Origin: Dryocola clanedunensis_A
GTDB taxonomy: Bacteria; Pseudomonadota; Gammaproteobacteria; Enterobacterales; Enterobacteriaceae
DNA: 64,000 nt
Strand: one strand, 5' to 3'
NCBI GenBank assembly: GCA_038405435.1
Contig: JBBYHZ010000008.1
In this document: in pieces, positions 32,519 through 41,825 of the stretch
Position numbering within the stretch: the stretch's first letter is position 1
Layout: the number at the start of each line of letters is the position of its first letter
Program-made: the position numbers and the translations under genes
Notes under the pieces: generated by a model
The model's database searches: none
Told to the model about the DNA's origin: nothing
The model's input: the letters and a program-made list of their open reading frames with translations, nothing else

Positions 32519-33492
32519 TGAGTAACTGGGCAAATCCTTTTATCGAACAGCGGGCCGATCCGTTTATTCTGCTCCATGACGGCTGGTACTATTTTATTGC
32601 TTCGGTACCAGAATACGATCGGCTGGAGATCCGCCGGGCCTCGTCGCTGGAAGCCCTGCCGCAGGCAAACCCGGTTGTGGTATGGCGTAAACACGAAAGC
32701 GGGCCGATGAGCGAGCTCATCTGGGCACCTGAGCTGCATGTTATTGAAGGCAAGTGGTACATCTATTTCGCGGCAGCCCACACCAAAGCGTTCGATTCGC
32801 TGGGGATGTTCCAGCACCGCATGTTTGCGCTGGAATGTGCGGATGCGGACCCGCTGACGGGAAGATGGGTTGAGAAGGGCCAGGTAAAAACCCAGTTCGA
32901 TACCTTCTGTCTGGACGCGACGACATTTAACCATCAGGGCAGGCAGTGGTATTTGTGGGCGCAAAAGTCCCCGCACATACCGGGCAATTCAAATATCTAT
33001 CTCGCCGAAATGGACACGCCGTGGTCAATAAAAGGCGAGCCTGTCATGCTGAGTAAGCCAGAGCATGAGTGGGAATGTCGGGGATTTTTGGTTAACGAAG
33101 GGCCAGCGGTTATCACGCACGGGGAGAAACTTTTTGTGAGCTATTCCGCCAGCGCCACCGATGAGAACTATTGTATCGGGCTGCTGTGGATTGATATGGC
33201 GGCGGACCCCACAAAAGCGGAAAACTGGCACAAATCCCCGCAGCCGGTATTCACCACCAGCTACGAAAACAAGCAGTACGGCCCGGGCCACAATAGTTTT
33301 ACCAGAACGAAAGACGGTGAGGACGTGCTGGTTTATCACGCAAGAAACTACACGGAAATCGAGGGCGACCCGCTTTACGATCCGAATCGCCATACTCGTC
33401 TGAAAATCATTAGCTGGAGCGATGACGGTATTCCCGTATTTGGCGTACCGCCTGCCGATAGCCACCGAATAAAATCATACGGTCTCTCTTAA
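32518..33492 (+). CDS. Glycoside hydrolase family 43 (arabinofuranosidase/xylosidase-like)
   Basis: A 324-aa cytoplasmic enzyme with no signal peptide, five-bladed GH43 type. Catalytic triad candidates are Asp14 (QRADPFIL, general base), Asp133 (FCLDATTF, pKa modulator) and Glu194 (LVNEGPAV, general acid). The WAPELH motif and the QYGPGHNSF loop with His258 are typical of arabinan- or arabinoside-cleaving members. It is coupled to the GPH transporter by a one-base stop/start overlap. Its stop overlaps the stop of convergent ampE by three bases. Exact substrate is not determinable. Confidence 0.88.
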   Translation: MSNWANPFIEQRADPFILLHDGWYYFIASVPEYDRLEIRRASSLEALPQANPVVVWRKHESGPMSELIWAPELHVIEGKWYIYFAAAHTKAFDSLGMFQHRMFALECADADPLTGRWVEKGQVKTQFDTFCLDATTFNHQGRQWYLWAQKSPHIPGNSNIYLAEMDTPWSIKGEPVMLSKPEHEWECRGFLVNEGPAVITHGEKLFVSYSASATDENYCIGLLWIDMAADPTKAENWHKSPQPVFTTSYENKQYGPGHNSFTRTKDGEDVLVYHARNYTEIEGDPLYDPNRHTRLKIISWSDDGIPVFGVPPADSHRIKSYGLS

Positions 33493-34343
33493 ACGAGAGT
33501 CCCGTATATCGTCAGCAAAGCCACGACTACAACCACCACAAGCGACGCTTTCTTAGCCATAGAAACCGCCGCTTTTGGCGTTTTAACCTTGTCCAGATGG
33601 GGTTCGCGGGCCAGCGAATACTGCGCAAGCTGCGTCAGAACCTGATACTGCGGGGTATGGCGGTCAGCAAGCGAAGCAAACCAGGCAGGCAGCGCCTTCT
33701 CACCGTGGCCAATCAAGGCATAGACCACGCCGACCAGACGTACCGGCACCCAGTCGAGCACATGCAGTATCGCGTCGATGCCCGAAAGCAGACGCTGGTG
33801 CGGCGTATGGTGCCGCGCAAGCCATGTTTGCCAGGCGCGCAAAAACGCATAACCCGCAAGCGTAACCGGCCCCCACACGCCGCCTACGACAAACCAGAAC
33901 AGCGGCGCCAGGTAATAGCGAAAGTTAATCCACAGCAGGCCGTTTTGCAGCTCTTTCAGATACTCACGTTCGTCACACTCAGGAGGAATGCCGTGAATCA
34001 GCGTTAGCTCCCCGGCCATCTCGTCTCTGGCATGCAGATCGTCATGGCCCGCAGCCTTCAGATACTGATGATAATGCATACGAACCGGGCCTGCGCCGAT
34101 GCACAGGACGCCCAGCGCAATCCAGAACACCAGCAGCGGCACGTTGAAGAACAGCCCCTGCAGCCCCCGGATACACAGGTAAACAACCAGCATGCAGAGT
34201 GCCGTCATCAGCAGCGTGCGGAACAGCGAAAAGTGCTTCACGCGTCCAAACACCACCTCCAGGCGATGATCCAGCTGCCAGTGCTGCCCCATCTTGAACA
34301 ACCGTTCCCAGATAATGACCAGCAAAAGGGTAAACAGCGTCAT
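33489..34343 (-). CDS. ampE: Inner membrane protein AmpE
   Basis: A 284-aa membrane protein with about four hydrophobic segments (starting MTLFTLLLVIIWERLFKMGQ), related to CobD/CbiB-like proteins. It is encoded with ampD and is described as having a role in beta-lactamase induction and inner-membrane sensing, although the mechanism is unsettled. Its start overlaps the ampD stop by four bases. The 3' end touches the GH43 gene on the other strand. Confidence 0.95.
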   Translation of the reverse strand: MTLFTLLLVIIWERLFKMGQHWQLDHRLEVVFGRVKHFSLFRTLLMTALCMLVVYLCIRGLQGLFFNVPLLVFWIALGVLCIGAGPVRMHYHQYLKAAGHDDLHARDEMAGELTLIHGIPPECDEREYLKELQNGLLWINFRYYLAPLFWFVVGGVWGPVTLAGYAFLRAWQTWLARHHTPHQRLLSGIDAILHVLDWVPVRLVGVVYALIGHGEKALPAWFASLADRHTPQYQVLTQLAQYSLAREPHLDKVKTPKAAVSMAKKASLVVVVVVALLTIYGTLV

Positions 34344-34903
34344 CTCATCTCCTTATTCGCCTTAATTTCCACCGACTGGCGAAAACGCGGCCAGTCAAAA
34401 GAGGGGCCCGGATCGGTTTTTCGTACGGGCGCAATATCACAGTGGCCTGTCATGTTATCCACCATAGCGGGGTAAGATGCGATTAACAGACGGGTAAGCG
34501 CGGCAAGCTGCTGATATTGCTCGTCAGTGTAGGGGACGGTATCCGTTCCTTCCAGCTCTATGCCGATGGAAAAATCATTACAACGTTCGCGCCCCTGATA
34601 AACTGAGACTCCCGCATGCCAGGCTCGCTTATCAAACGGAACATACTGCACAATCTCACCGTCGCGGCGAATCAGGCAATGCGCGGAGACGCGCAAATGT
34701 GAGATATCGGCAAAATAGGGATGTGCGTCAGGATCCAGCGTGCCGGTAAACAGCGCGTCAATCCATGGACCACCAAATTCACCCGGCGGCAAACTGATAT
34801 TATGCACCACCAGCAGCGAAGGGGATTCATCCTCCGGTCGGCAATCAAAATGGGGGGAAGGTACATGCTTCACGTCCACCAGCCAGCCGTCTAAAAGCTG
34901 CAT
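34340..34903 (-). CDS. ampD: N-acetyl-anhydromuramyl-L-alanine amidase AmpD
   Basis: Cytoplasmic zinc amidase of peptidoglycan recycling that removes the peptide from anhydro-muropeptides. Loss of it derepresses AmpC beta-lactamase where ampR-ampC exist. The start at ATG 34903, after AAAGGAGAACC, gives 187 aa. The zinc ligands are His34 (VVHNIS), His154 (TGHCDIAP) and Asp164 (RKTDPGP), and the segment RAWHAGVS is intact. The open frame runs on into the nadC promoter, but that part is not supported. No sign of inactivation. Confidence 0.96.
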   Translation of the reverse strand: MQLLDGWLVDVKHVPSPHFDCRPEDESPSLLVVHNISLPPGEFGGPWIDALFTGTLDPDAHPYFADISHLRVSAHCLIRRDGEIVQYVPFDKRAWHAGVSVYQGRERCNDFSIGIELEGTDTVPYTDEQYQQLAALTRLLIASYPAMVDNMTGHCDIAPVRKTDPGPSFDWPRFRQSVEIKANKEMR

Positions 34904-34984
34904 GCGGGGTTCTCCTTTGAGTGGTACTCGACGTCGCATCAGAGTAGCATGTTTCGACCTTAACTTTGCCATTTCGGAGTTTTT

Positions 34985-35875
34985 ATGCCGCCCCGCCGTT
35001 ATAACCCAGACCGCCGACGTGACGAGCTTCTCGACCGTATCAGCCTTGATATCCCACAGGCCGTTTCCCTCGCCCTGCGCGAAGACCTGGGTGGAGACGT
35101 TGACCCGAACAAAGACATCACCGCTCAGCTGCTGCCCGAAGACCACTTATCCCATGCGGTGGTCATTACCCGTGAAGATGGCGTCTTCTGCGGCAAGCGC
35201 TGGGTTGAAGAAGTCTTCATCCAGCTCGGCGGCGACGTAACGGTGAAATGGCACGTTAAAGACGGGCAAAAAGTGACGGCAAACCAGCCGCTGTTCGAAC
35301 TCGATGGCCCGTCGCGCGTGCTGCTTACCGGCGAACGTACCGCGCTGAACTTCGTGCAGACGTTGTCTGGGGTAGCAAGCGAAGTCAGCACCTACGTTGA
35401 CCTGCTGGAAGGGACGAATACCCAGTTGCTGGATACCCGCAAAACCCTACCGGGCCTGCGTACCGCCCAGAAATACGCCGTACTCTGCGGCGGCGGCAGC
35501 AACCATCGCCTGGGCCTGTCGGACGCCTTCCTGATTAAAGAAAACCACATTATCTCTTCGGGTTCGATTCGCCAGGCCGTAGAAAAAGCGTTCTGGCTGC
35601 ATCCCGACGTGCCGGTTGAGGTTGAAGTCGAGTCGCTTGACGAGCTGGAGCAGGCCTTAAAAGCCGGGGCCGATATCATCATGCTGGACAACTTCGACGT
35701 TGAGCAAATCCGCCAGGCCGTCGCGCTGACAGCGGGTAAAGCCCGGCTGGAAGTCTCCGGCAACGTCACGAAAGAAACTATTCGTGAATTCGCCCTGACC
35801 GGGGTTGATTTTATCTCCGTTGGCGCGCTCACCAAGCATGTCCGAGCCCTCGACCTCTCCATGCGTTTCCGCTAA
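34985..35875 (+). CDS. nadC: Quinolinate phosphoribosyltransferase (decarboxylating)
   Basis: Converts quinolinate and PRPP to nicotinate mononucleotide in NAD synthesis. It is 296 aa. Substrate-binding basic residues are seen in LDTRKTLPGLR, GGGSNHRLGLSDA and LIKENH, and the C-terminal barrel has IMLDNFDVEQIRQAV and EVSGNVTKE. It is divergent from ampD across 81 bp and precedes the ppdD-hofBC group. Confidence 0.97.
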   Translation: MPPRRYNPDRRRDELLDRISLDIPQAVSLALREDLGGDVDPNKDITAQLLPEDHLSHAVVITREDGVFCGKRWVEEVFIQLGGDVTVKWHVKDGQKVTANQPLFELDGPSRVLLTGERTALNFVQTLSGVASEVSTYVDLLEGTNTQLLDTRKTLPGLRTAQKYAVLCGGGSNHRLGLSDAFLIKENHIISSGSIRQAVEKAFWLHPDVPVEVEVESLDELEQALKAGADIIMLDNFDVEQIRQAVALTAGKARLEVSGNVTKETIREFALTGVDFISVGALTKHVRALDLSMRFR

Positions 35876-36063
35876 CGCTTCTCCTTCAGATGGGTCATAT
35901 GGCCCGTCTGAACCTCTCGTTTTGCGTAATGCTTCGCACAGTTTCTGTCAGCTTCTGCAACTCGTGAAAAAAGGCTGGAAGGCCTCTTCCTGAAGTCCCT
36001 TTTGCTTATCGCCAGAGGAAATCACCATTGGCAAAGTGTCGTCTCTTTCACAAGGAGCGACAT

Positions 36064-36519
36064 ATGCAAAAACAGCAGGGATTTACCCTCATCGAACTGA
36101 TGGTCGTCATTGGCATCATTGCCATTCTGAGCGCTATTGGCATACCTGCCTATCAGAACTACCTTCGCAAAGCGGCGCTCACCGATATGCTGCAAACCTT
36201 CCTCCCCTATCGAACGGCGGTAGAGCTTTGCGCCATCGACCGGGGAAGCGTCACGCCGTGCAATGCAGGCAGCAACAGCATTCCAGCTGTGAAATCCACG
36301 CGTTATGTCAGCAATATGACTGTTAATCAGGGCGTGATCGCTTTGAGCGGACAGGAAACCCTCAACGGCCTTTCCGTCACGCTGACGCCCGTCTGGTCAA
36401 ATGCCGAGGGCGTGAAAAGCTGGACCCGCGCCTGCACCGTGGCGGACGACGGCTCGCTAAAACAGGCCTGCGAAGAAGTCTTCCGTTTTGACAACGAGCC
36501 AGCGCCAGCAGGGGAATAA
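36064..36519 (+). CDS. ppdD: Type IV major prepilin PpdD
   Basis: Pilin-like protein, 151 aa. The prepilin peptidase site is in KQQGFTLIELMVV, with cleavage after Gly and the conserved Glu5 of the mature chain, followed by the hydrophobic helix IGIIAILSAIGIPAYQNYL. Two C-terminal cysteines can form the D-region disulfide. The start at ATG 36064 gives a short six-residue leader; the frame to 36028 is not needed. hofB follows after two bases. The peptidase and outer-membrane secretin are not in this window. Confidence 0.94.
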   Translation: MQKQQGFTLIELMVVIGIIAILSAIGIPAYQNYLRKAALTDMLQTFLPYRTAVELCAIDRGSVTPCNAGSNSIPAVKSTRYVSNMTVNQGVIALSGQETLNGLSVTLTPVWSNAEGVKSWTRACTVADDGSLKQACEEVFRFDNEPAPAGE

Positions 36520-36521
36520 CC

Positions 36522-37907
36522 ATGCAGACCAGCCCGCAGATCCTCGCTTTATGCTCGAAGTTCAACGCTGTGCTGCTGGCCGAAGAGGAGACTCGCCTGA
36601 GGATAGCAGCCGCGCCGAATCCTCCGGCCCAGATGTTTGAAGCGCTCCGTTTTGTCTGCGACAAGCATATTGAGATTGAAGTCTGGCCCACGGAGCGGCT
36701 GGAAAAGGCCAGGCACCTTGCCGGTAGGGCAAAACCCGCCACGTCTCCGGAAGGCGGCCAGACGGTTGTGACGTTACTGAATGAGACGCTGCAAAAAGCT
36801 ATGGCGCTGCGGGCGTCTGATATTCATTTTGAGCCCACGGAAGAGCATTACAGGATCAGACTGCGGGTAGATGGCGTATTGCAGTTACAGCCCGCTCTGC
36901 CCCTCCACCTCTCTGCTGCCTTTACGGCCAGGCTTAAGGTGCTTGGTAATCTTGATATTGCTGAACGTCGCCTGCCGCAGGACGGGCAAATGGACATGGA
37001 TATCGGAGGCAGCAAAGCCTCCTTCCGTATCTCAACCCTTCCGGTTCGCTATGGGGAAAAGGTCGTCCTGCGACTTTTACAGCAAACCGAACAGCCGCTG
37101 GATATTTGCGCGCTGGGAATGTCGTCTCGCGATACTAAACTGTTCCAGTCGGAGCTGGCCTGGCCGCAGGGCATGATCCTGGTGACCGGACCAACGGGCA
37201 GCGGCAAAACAATTACCCTCTACAGCGCGCTCAATGCGTTAAACCAAACGGGTATCAACGTCTGCAGCGTTGAGGATCCGGTAGAGATTCCGCTGCCGGG
37301 ACTCAACCAGACTCAGGTCAATATCAAGGCCGGGCTGAATTTTCAGAACGTGCTCCGCGCCCTGCTGCGCCAGGATCCCGATGTCATTATGATTGGGGAG
37401 ATACGCGATGGCGAAACGGCAGAAATAGCGATCGAGGCCGCCCAGACGGGACACCTTGTTCTCTCAACGCTGCATACCAACTCAACAATCGAAACGGTGA
37501 TTCGCCTTGAACAGATGGGTATCGCCCGCTGGCTGCTGGCCTCTGCGCTTAATCTGGTGATTGCCCAGCGCCTGGTGCGCAAACTCTGTCCCCACTGTAA
37601 AAGAAGAGGAACACATAAAACTATTCTGCCGCCGGATACCTGGCCCGATCCCCTTCCAGACCTGCATGCCGCAGGCTGCGAGCGTTGCTATAGCGGATAT
37701 TATGGCCGTACCGCCCTGTTCGAAATCCTGCCGATAGATAGCGCACTGCGTACCGCTATTGCCAGCGGAGCGCCAATGAGCGAACTTGAAAGTATCGCCC
37801 GCCAGCGGGGTATGGTCAGCCTGTTTGAAAGCGGCTGCCTGGCCGTGTCGCAGGAGCAGACAACGATGGAAGAGGTCTACCGCGTGCTGGGTGTATCCCG
37901 TGGCTAA
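36522..37907 (+). CDS. hofB: Type IV pilus assembly ATPase HofB (GspE/PilB family)
   Basis: Cytoplasmic hexameric ATPase that drives pilin polymerisation; 461 aa. Walker A is GPTGSGKT, the Asp box RISTLPVRYGEKVVLR precedes it, and Walker B is in DPDVIMIGEIRDGETAE. A four-cysteine zinc site follows (LCPHCKRR and GCERCYSGYYGR). Compared with full PilB the N-terminal domain is short, as in E. coli HofB. The last eight bases overlap hofC. Confidence 0.94.
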   Translation: MQTSPQILALCSKFNAVLLAEEETRLRIAAAPNPPAQMFEALRFVCDKHIEIEVWPTERLEKARHLAGRAKPATSPEGGQTVVTLLNETLQKAMALRASDIHFEPTEEHYRIRLRVDGVLQLQPALPLHLSAAFTARLKVLGNLDIAERRLPQDGQMDMDIGGSKASFRISTLPVRYGEKVVLRLLQQTEQPLDICALGMSSRDTKLFQSELAWPQGMILVTGPTGSGKTITLYSALNALNQTGINVCSVEDPVEIPLPGLNQTQVNIKAGLNFQNVLRALLRQDPDVIMIGEIRDGETAEIAIEAAQTGHLVLSTLHTNSTIETVIRLEQMGIARWLLASALNLVIAQRLVRKLCPHCKRRGTHKTILPPDTWPDPLPDLHAAGCERCYSGYYGRTALFEILPIDSALRTAIASGAPMSELESIARQRGMVSLFESGCLAVSQEQTTMEEVYRVLGVSRG

Positions 37908-39105
37908 AGTGGTTATCTGGCACTGGAAAGCCGTCGATCAACACGGGCAGCTTCAGGAGGGCGCAACCCTTGCAGAGGATCGGGCCGGGCTGGTAATGCA
38001 ACTGCTGGAACAGCGGCTGCAACTAATTAGCCTACATAAAAGCGATCGCGCGCGACGCGGTTGCTGGCATATCCAGCAGAAAATCCAGCTCTTTCGGCAG
38101 CTTGCTACGCTTCTCCAGGCGGGTATCTCGCTTGCCGATGGGTTAACACTGATGGCAAACCAGCATCCTTACCGCGAGTGGCGAGCGCTGCTGCAGCGAA
38201 TTGGTCAGCAAGTCTCACAAGGAATGTCTTTCTCGGATTCACTACGCCAGTGGCCTGGGATATTTCCGCCACTGTTTATCGCGCTGGTTCACATTGGCGA
38301 ACTGACAGGCAAACTTGATGAATGCACCCGTCGCCTGGCAGAGCAACAGGAGCAGCTTTATCAACTGCATAAAAAAGTGAAGAAAGCGTTGCGCTATCCG
38401 CTCTTTATTATGGCTGTGGCCATAGCGGTTACGGCGGGCATGATGGGATTTGTGCTTCCCGAGTTTGCTGCAATATATCGTTCGTTCAATGCACCGCTAC
38501 CCGTCATCACGCTCGGGGTAATGGCGATTTCAGGATGGGTGATATCGCAGGGTGCATGGTGGCTTACGGGGCTGATACTGCTGGTAGCATCCTGGATGGT
38601 ATTGAGGCAGCAGAAGCCACACTGGCAGGAGCAAGAGCAAAAGCTGTTGCTCAGGCTCCCTCTGGTTGCGCCTTTGTGGCGGGGCCAAATGCTCAGCCAA
38701 ATCTATACCACGCTCTCGCTTTCTCAGCAGGCAGGTATTCCACTGCTCCAGGGACTGGCGGCCGTGGAACAGACCATTCCCGCGATTTTCTGGCAAAAGG
38801 TAATGAATCAGATTGGTCGCCAGGTCGCGCAGGGCATGCCCTTCTGGCAATTAGTGAGTTCAGCCGGATGCTTTTCGCCCCTGTGCGCACAAATGATACG
38901 CATCGGAGAAGAGTCAGGCGCGCTGGATTTAATGCTGGAAAAGCTGGCTGCCTGGCACCATGGTCAGACGCAGGATCTTGCCGACAATCTGGCTGCGGCC
39001 CTTGAGCCCGTCATGATGATAGTCATTGGACTGATCGTAGGCACGCTGGTCATCGCCATGTATCTGCCGATATTTCAACTGGGGGATGCAATGAACGGAG
39101 GATAA
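37900..39105 (+). CDS. hofC: Type IV pilus inner-membrane platform protein HofC
   Basis: A 401-aa PilC/GspF-family platform protein with two homologous halves, each ending in hydrophobic segments (about 165-220 and 370-395). Repeats of the family signature can be seen: FRQLATLLQAGISLADGL in the first half, and SLSQQAGIPLLQGL with IRIGEESGALDLML in the second. The GTG at 37900 is chosen because it lies at the end of hofB and matches the E. coli N-terminus (VIWHWKAVD); earlier codons in the frame lie deep inside hofB. Confidence 0.9.
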   Translation: MAKVVIWHWKAVDQHGQLQEGATLAEDRAGLVMQLLEQRLQLISLHKSDRARRGCWHIQQKIQLFRQLATLLQAGISLADGLTLMANQHPYREWRALLQRIGQQVSQGMSFSDSLRQWPGIFPPLFIALVHIGELTGKLDECTRRLAEQQEQLYQLHKKVKKALRYPLFIMAVAIAVTAGMMGFVLPEFAAIYRSFNAPLPVITLGVMAISGWVISQGAWWLTGLILLVASWMVLRQQKPHWQEQEQKLLLRLPLVAPLWRGQMLSQIYTTLSLSQQAGIPLLQGLAAVEQTIPAIFWQKVMNQIGRQVAQGMPFWQLVSSAGCFSPLCAQMIRIGEESGALDLMLEKLAAWHHGQTQDLADNLAAALEPVMMIVIGLIVGTLVIAMYLPIFQLGDAMNGG

Positions 39106-39128
39106 TGGCGCAGCGGGCGCTGCGCCAT
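39105..39128. terminator. Hairpin between hofC and guaC
   Basis: A perfect ATGGCGCAGC / GCTGCGCCAT inverted repeat with a GGGC loop fills the 30-bp gap between two convergent genes. It lacks a T-run, so it may terminate weakly or protect 3' ends. Confidence 0.55.
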
Positions 39129-39135
39129 ACTTAAC

Positions 39136-40179
39136 TTACAGGCTGTTAAATACGCGGTTTTCCTGCTCCGCAACGCGGATAAAGGTCGTGCGTTTAGTCA
39201 GCTCTTTCAGGCGAGATGCGCCAACATAGGTACAGGCTGAACGCAGGCCGCCCATAATATCACGAGCCGTGTTTTCAACTGGGCCACGCAGCGGCAGCTT
39301 AACAGTTTTACCTTCAGCCGCACGGTACTGCGCAACGCCACCAACGTGACGGGTCATCGCGGACTCAGAGCTCATGCCGTAGAACAGCATGAATTTCTCA
39401 CCGTTCTCTTCAACCACGGTACCGCCGCTCTCTTCATGACCAGCCAGCATACCGCCGAGCATCACGAAATCTGCGCCGCCACCGAAGGCTTTTGCAACGT
39501 CGCCCGGAACGGTACAACCACCGTCACTGACGATCTGTCCGCCAAGGCCGTGCGCCGCATCGGCACACTCAATGACAGCAGACAGCTGAGGATAACCGAC
39601 GCCGGTTTTTACGCGCGTCGTACAGACGGAACCAGGGCCGATGCCAACTTTCACAATGTCTGCACCGGAGAGAATCAGCTCTTCACACATCTCACCTGTC
39701 ACAACGTTACCCGCGCAGATGGTTTTGTCCGGCCATGCTTCACGCGCTTTGCTGACGAACTGAGTAAAGTGTTCAGAGTAGCCGTTAGCCACATCGATAC
39801 AGATAAAGGTCAGGCCCGGATGCAGCGCCAGAATCTGTTTCGTCTTGTTGAAATCGGCTTCAGACGTGCCGGTAGAAACCATCACGTGGCGCAGAATATT
39901 TTCGGGGACAGATTTAACGAAGCTGCTCCACTGCTCGACGGAGTAGTGCTTGTGTACAGCAGTGAGGATATCGAAGGAGGCCAGCGCTTGCGCCATGCCG
40001 AAGGTACCCACAGTATCCATGTTTGCCGCAATAATCGGCACACCAGACCATGCAATACCGGAATGTTTGAAAGTAAACTGGCGCTCAAGCTCTACATCAG
40101 AGCGGCTTTTCAGCGTGGAACGTTTCGGGCGAATCAGAACGTCTTTAAAACCTAACTTCAAATCTTCTTCAATACGCAT
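39136..40179 (-). CDS. guaC: GMP reductase
   Basis: Reduces GMP to IMP with NADPH, returning guanine nucleotides to adenine synthesis. The start at 40179 gives MRIEEDLKLGFKDVLIRPKR and 347 aa, the E. coli length; the ORF continues upstream without family support. The catalytic cysteine is in GPGSVCTTRVKTG, and the phosphate-binding loops SDGGCTVPGD and FYGMSSESAM are intact. Confidence 0.96.
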   Translation of the reverse strand: MRIEEDLKLGFKDVLIRPKRSTLKSRSDVELERQFTFKHSGIAWSGVPIIAANMDTVGTFGMAQALASFDILTAVHKHYSVEQWSSFVKSVPENILRHVMVSTGTSEADFNKTKQILALHPGLTFICIDVANGYSEHFTQFVSKAREAWPDKTICAGNVVTGEMCEELILSGADIVKVGIGPGSVCTTRVKTGVGYPQLSAVIECADAAHGLGGQIVSDGGCTVPGDVAKAFGGGADFVMLGGMLAGHEESGGTVVEENGEKFMLFYGMSSESAMTRHVGGVAQYRAAEGKTVKLPLRGPVENTARDIMGGLRSACTYVGASRLKELTKRTTFIRVAEQENRVFNSL

Positions 40180-40452
40180 GTTGCGGATTCCTGGTAATGG
40201 CGATGGACGCGGGAACGTTATCGGCGGTACAACTGCCAACTCCAGTGACGCTATCATACGCACTAATAATGGCTCCGCAAGACTGCGAAAACAGTCTTTT
40301 TTACGCTACAATCGTTAAAATTTACCCGAGAAAGAGCAAAGCGGTGACAGGAGATTCTTAATTTTCATTCATGCGTTTTTTTTTGCTTTACTAACTCCGG
40401 TCAGAAAATGTTATATCTCTTCGATTAAACATAGACTTAAGGTCCTGCATTT

Positions 40453-41073
40453 ATGGTTTATACGGTGGCATTAACAGGTGGAATAGGCAGCGGAAAAACG
40501 ACCGTCGCCAACAGTTTTTCCCACCTGGGTATCGCCGTAATAGACGCTGACGTCATTGCCCGTCAGGTTGTAGAACCAGGGCAGCCTGCTTTGGGTGAAA
40601 TTTCGGCACATTTTGGTCACGAAATATTACTGCCGGACGGCTCGCTCAATCGCCGACTGCTGCGCGAGAAAATCTTTGCTAACGCGCAGGAGAAGCAGTG
40701 GCTCAATGCCCTTTTACATCCGCTTATCCACCAGCGTACCCAAACAGAACTCCGCAACGCCCGTTCGCCCTATGCGCTATGGGTGGTGCCGCTATTGGTT
40801 GAAAATCACCTCCAGCACAAAGCGGATCGCGTGCTGGTCGTAGATGTATCACCAGAAATACAAATCGCGCGAACCACAGGCCGCGATAAGGTTAGCCGCC
40901 AGCATGCCGAGCAGATCATTGCCGCACAGGCAACCCGTGAACAGCGCCTGGCCGTTGCCGATGATGTGATTAATAACGACGGCTCTCCGAATGAGGTAGC
41001 CGTACACGTTGACCGTTTGCACCGCCAGTACCTGAAGCTGGCGAGTCAGGCCGCACAACTGGACAAAAAATAA
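40453..41073 (+). CDS. coaE: Dephospho-CoA kinase
   Basis: Last step of coenzyme A synthesis, phosphorylating the ribose 3' hydroxyl. It is 206 aa. Walker A is ALTGGIGSGKTTVANSF and the lid/CoA region contains DVIARQVVEPGQPA. Its stop and the zapD start overlap (TAATG), so it heads a coaE-zapD-yacG operon. It is divergent from guaC across about 270 bp, which holds no further gene. Confidence 0.97.
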   Translation: MVYTVALTGGIGSGKTTVANSFSHLGIAVIDADVIARQVVEPGQPALGEISAHFGHEILLPDGSLNRRLLREKIFANAQEKQWLNALLHPLIHQRTQTELRNARSPYALWVVPLLVENHLQHKADRVLVVDVSPEIQIARTTGRDKVSRQHAEQIIAAQATREQRLAVADDVINNDGSPNEVAVHVDRLHRQYLKLASQAAQLDKK

Positions 41074-41816
41074 TGACCACTCAGATCCTTTATGAGCACC
41101 CCCTGAATGAAAAAATGCGCACCTGGCTGCGTATTGAATTTCTGATCCAGCAGTTCGAAACTGCACTGCCCATTACAGACTCTGCCAGCGCCCTGCATTT
41201 TTTCCGCAATATCGGCGACCTGCTGGACGTGTTCGAGCGGGGTGAGATCCGTACCGATATTCTGAAAGAGCTTGAGCGCCAGCAGCGCAAGCTGCTGAAC
41301 TGGGCAGAAGTGCCGGGCGTCGATATGCAGCTTATAGACTCCTTGCGCGGCCAGCTGAAAGAGCGCGGCAGCGTGTTAATGTCAGCGCCGCGCATCGGGC
41401 AGTATTTGCGTGAAGATCGCCTTATCGCCCTGGTTCGTCAGCGTCTCAGCATCCCCGGCGGCTGCTGCAGCTTCGATCTGCCTACGCTGCATCTGTGGCT
41501 GCATCTGCCGCAGGCTCAGCGCGACGAGCAGATTGAACTCTGGCGTAACAGCCTGCAACCGATAAAGAGCTCGCTGGATTTACTGCTTGATATCATTCGT
41601 AATTCCGCACCGCTACGCAAACAGACCAGCCTTAACGGCTTCTACCAGGACAACGGTGATGACGCCGATCTGCTGCGGCTGCGCATGGAACTGGTGGATC
41701 AGGTTTACCCGCAGATCTCAGGCCATAAGAGCCGTTTTGCGATCCGTTTTCTGCCGCTGGATAGCGAGCACGGAACTATTCCCGAGCGTCTGGATTTCGA
41801 TCTGGCGTGCTGTTAA
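41073..41816 (+). CDS. zapD: Cell division protein ZapD
   Basis: Cytoplasmic FtsZ-bundling protein that helps assemble the Z ring by binding the FtsZ C-terminal tail. It is 247 aa, mainly alpha-helical, with conserved YEHPLNEKMRTWLRIEFL at the start and the basic region RNSAPLRKQTSLNGFYQ. It is translationally coupled to coaE, and yacG starts 9 bp later. Formerly called yacF. Confidence 0.95.
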   Translation: MTTQILYEHPLNEKMRTWLRIEFLIQQFETALPITDSASALHFFRNIGDLLDVFERGEIRTDILKELERQQRKLLNWAEVPGVDMQLIDSLRGQLKERGSVLMSAPRIGQYLREDRLIALVRQRLSIPGGCCSFDLPTLHLWLHLPQAQRDEQIELWRNSLQPIKSSLDLLLDIIRNSAPLRKQTSLNGFYQDNGDDADLLRLRMELVDQVYPQISGHKSRFAIRFLPLDSEHGTIPERLDFDLACC

Positions 41817-41825
41817 GGAGGCGTA

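Noticed and set aside
34340..35146. Longer AmpD form of 268 aa
   Set aside because: The extra N-terminal part is antisense to nadC and its promoter; ATG at 34903 has an excellent ribosome-binding site and gives the family length.
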